From Streptomyces longispororuber (GTDB taxonomy: Bacteria; Actinomycetota; Actinomycetes; Streptomycetales; Streptomycetaceae): a stretch of 41,485 nucleotides of DNA. The position numbers were made by a program, and so were the translations under genes. The stretch lies in assembly GCF_024448165.1 (NCBI RefSeq), contig NZ_JAMOLN010000076.1, positions 1 through 41,485 on the forward strand, read 5' to 3'. The notes beneath the pieces are model-generated. The model worked only from the letters and a program-made list of their open reading frames with translations, was not told the origin of the DNA and ran no database searches. This document shows positions 40,989 to 41,485 of the stretch, one piece after another (position 1 is the stretch's first letter; every line of letters begins with the position of its first letter).

Positions 40989-41027
40989 TTGCGGTGGTCG
41001 TTAGACACAGTAATGAGTTACGCTAAC
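40989..41027 (+). promoter_or_regulatory. MarR gene promoter with nested palindrome
   Basis: GTTAG (41000-41004) pairs with CTAAC (41023-41027), and GTAA-tgag-TTAC (41010-41021) lies inside. TTGCGG (40989-40994) and TAATGA (41011-41016) are a possible -35/-10 pair. The palindromes would place a MarR dimer over the promoter and the start of its own mRNA, 4 nt from the ATG. Confidence 0.45.
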
Positions 41028-41031
41028 AAAC

Positions 41032-41469
41032 ATGCCGGACCTCCTGCATGGCGACGATGCCGCCGCCGTGAACTCCCTGCGCTCCGCAGTGATGCGCCTG
41101 TCGCGCCGACTCAAGCACCAGCGGGTCGACGAATCGCTGAGCCCCACCGAGATGTCGGTGCTCGGCACCCTCGCCGGATGCGGCTCCGCGACACCGGGTG
41201 AGCTGGCCCGCAAGGAGCACGTGCAGCCGCCGTCGATGACCCGCATCGTCGCGCTCCTTGAGGCCAAGGGACTGGTCAGGCTGGAGCCTCACCCCGAGGA
41301 CCGTCGGCAGAAGGTCGTCACCTCCACCGAGCAGGCCGAGGCCATGCTCAAGGAGAGCCGCCGCAAGCGGAACGCATGGCTGGCCGGCCTCGCCGACGGT
41401 CTCGACGAGGACGAGTGGGCCAAGCTGCGCGCGGCCGCACCCGTCCTCGAGAAGCTCGCCCACCTCTGA
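41032..41469 (+). CDS. MarR-family transcriptional regulator
   Basis: Winged-helix regulator of 145 residues with the usual MarR layout: an N-terminal dimerisation helix (AAAVNSLRSAVMRLSRRLK), the DNA-recognition helix TPGELARKEHVQPPSMTRIV (residues 52-71), and the wing GLVRLEPHPEDRRQKVV near 83-99. C-terminal helices complete the dimer. The stop is TGA at 41467. The ATG at 41032 has a very short leader and no Shine-Dalgarno sequence, which suggests a leaderless or near-leaderless mRNA. The nested palindrome just upstream suggests autoregulation. No target gene is adjacent in the window; one may lie beyond its end. Confidence 0.93.
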   Translation: MPDLLHGDDAAAVNSLRSAVMRLSRRLKHQRVDESLSPTEMSVLGTLAGCGSATPGELARKEHVQPPSMTRIVALLEAKGLVRLEPHPEDRRQKVVTSTEQAEAMLKESRRKRNAWLAGLADGLDEDEWAKLRAAAPVLEKLAHL

Positions 41470-41485
41470 CAGACGACCGCCGAGG

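Overview
The window is about 41.5 kb of very GC-rich DNA. Codons end mostly in G or C, GTG starts are common, Shine-Dalgarno sites are purine-rich, and the gene set is actinobacterial: futalosine-pathway menaquinone genes, DUF3027, DUF2530, DUF2771, DUF4031, a bacterial XPB helicase and two HrdB-like promoters. It looks like chromosomal DNA of a Streptomyces or close relative, in a mostly conserved housekeeping region. I see no rRNA, tRNA, CRISPR array, prophage or intact insertion sequence.

Layout. 1-3471 (minus): an amino-sugar cassette read as RpiR-type regulator, MurQ etherase, PTS EIIBC permease (cut by the window start). 3562-4193: two small overlapping genes (a Cys-bearing unknown, DUF4031). 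4239-6419: an HD phosphohydrolase divergent from a DHA2-type exporter, with two CsoR-like operators between them. 6490-10493: a mycothiol/DinB-like enzyme, a repeat-filled gap with a 62-bp perfect palindrome, a HelD-like ATPase and a double-HTH MerR regulator. 10510-14667: a copper locus with CutC and a His-rich exported protein on the minus strand and the P1B ATPase CopA on the plus strand, each promoter carrying a CsoR-like palindrome. 14863-20190: a GT87 membrane glycosyltransferase converging on XPB helicase and its helicase_C_3/WYL neighbour. 20358-21410: a membrane protein. 21415-25274: a four-gene iron-siderophore ABC importer behind an iron box. 25379-26804: HAD hydrolase, small membrane protein and cold-shock protein with a structured leader. 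26826-28854: mqnD, mqnB and a DUF2771 lipoprotein. 29168-31836: MFS transporter divergent from a DUF3027 protein. 31987-35118: a 1043-residue sacsin/HSP90-like ATPase. 35295-36185: an exported DUF5707-like protein. 36205-38971: a CtpE-like P-type ATPase and a DUF2530 protein. 39224-41469: an AzgA-type purine permease, a ribbon-helix-helix protein and a MarR regulator.

How the parts fit. Metal handling recurs: copper export, iron uptake and a probable calcium P-type ATPase. The same ATACCCC-N3-GGGGTAT operator occurs at the copper promoters and, 7-8 kb away, in front of the DHA2 exporter. This suggests that the exporter belongs to a CsoR-family regulon. A dispersed family of palindromic repeats, based on a GCGCAGTTCCCCGCGCCCCT-like core, fills several intergenic gaps. 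The most unusual items are the exporter operators, the palindrome plus 87-bp tandem repeat before the HelD-like gene, the double MerR protein ending in repeat-derived sequence, the nested inverted repeat at 35188-35252, the structured cold-shock leader and the sacsin-like ATPase. I did not find a clearly new multi-gene system; the nearest candidates are the sacsin-like ATPase with DUF3027 and the XPB/WYL pair.
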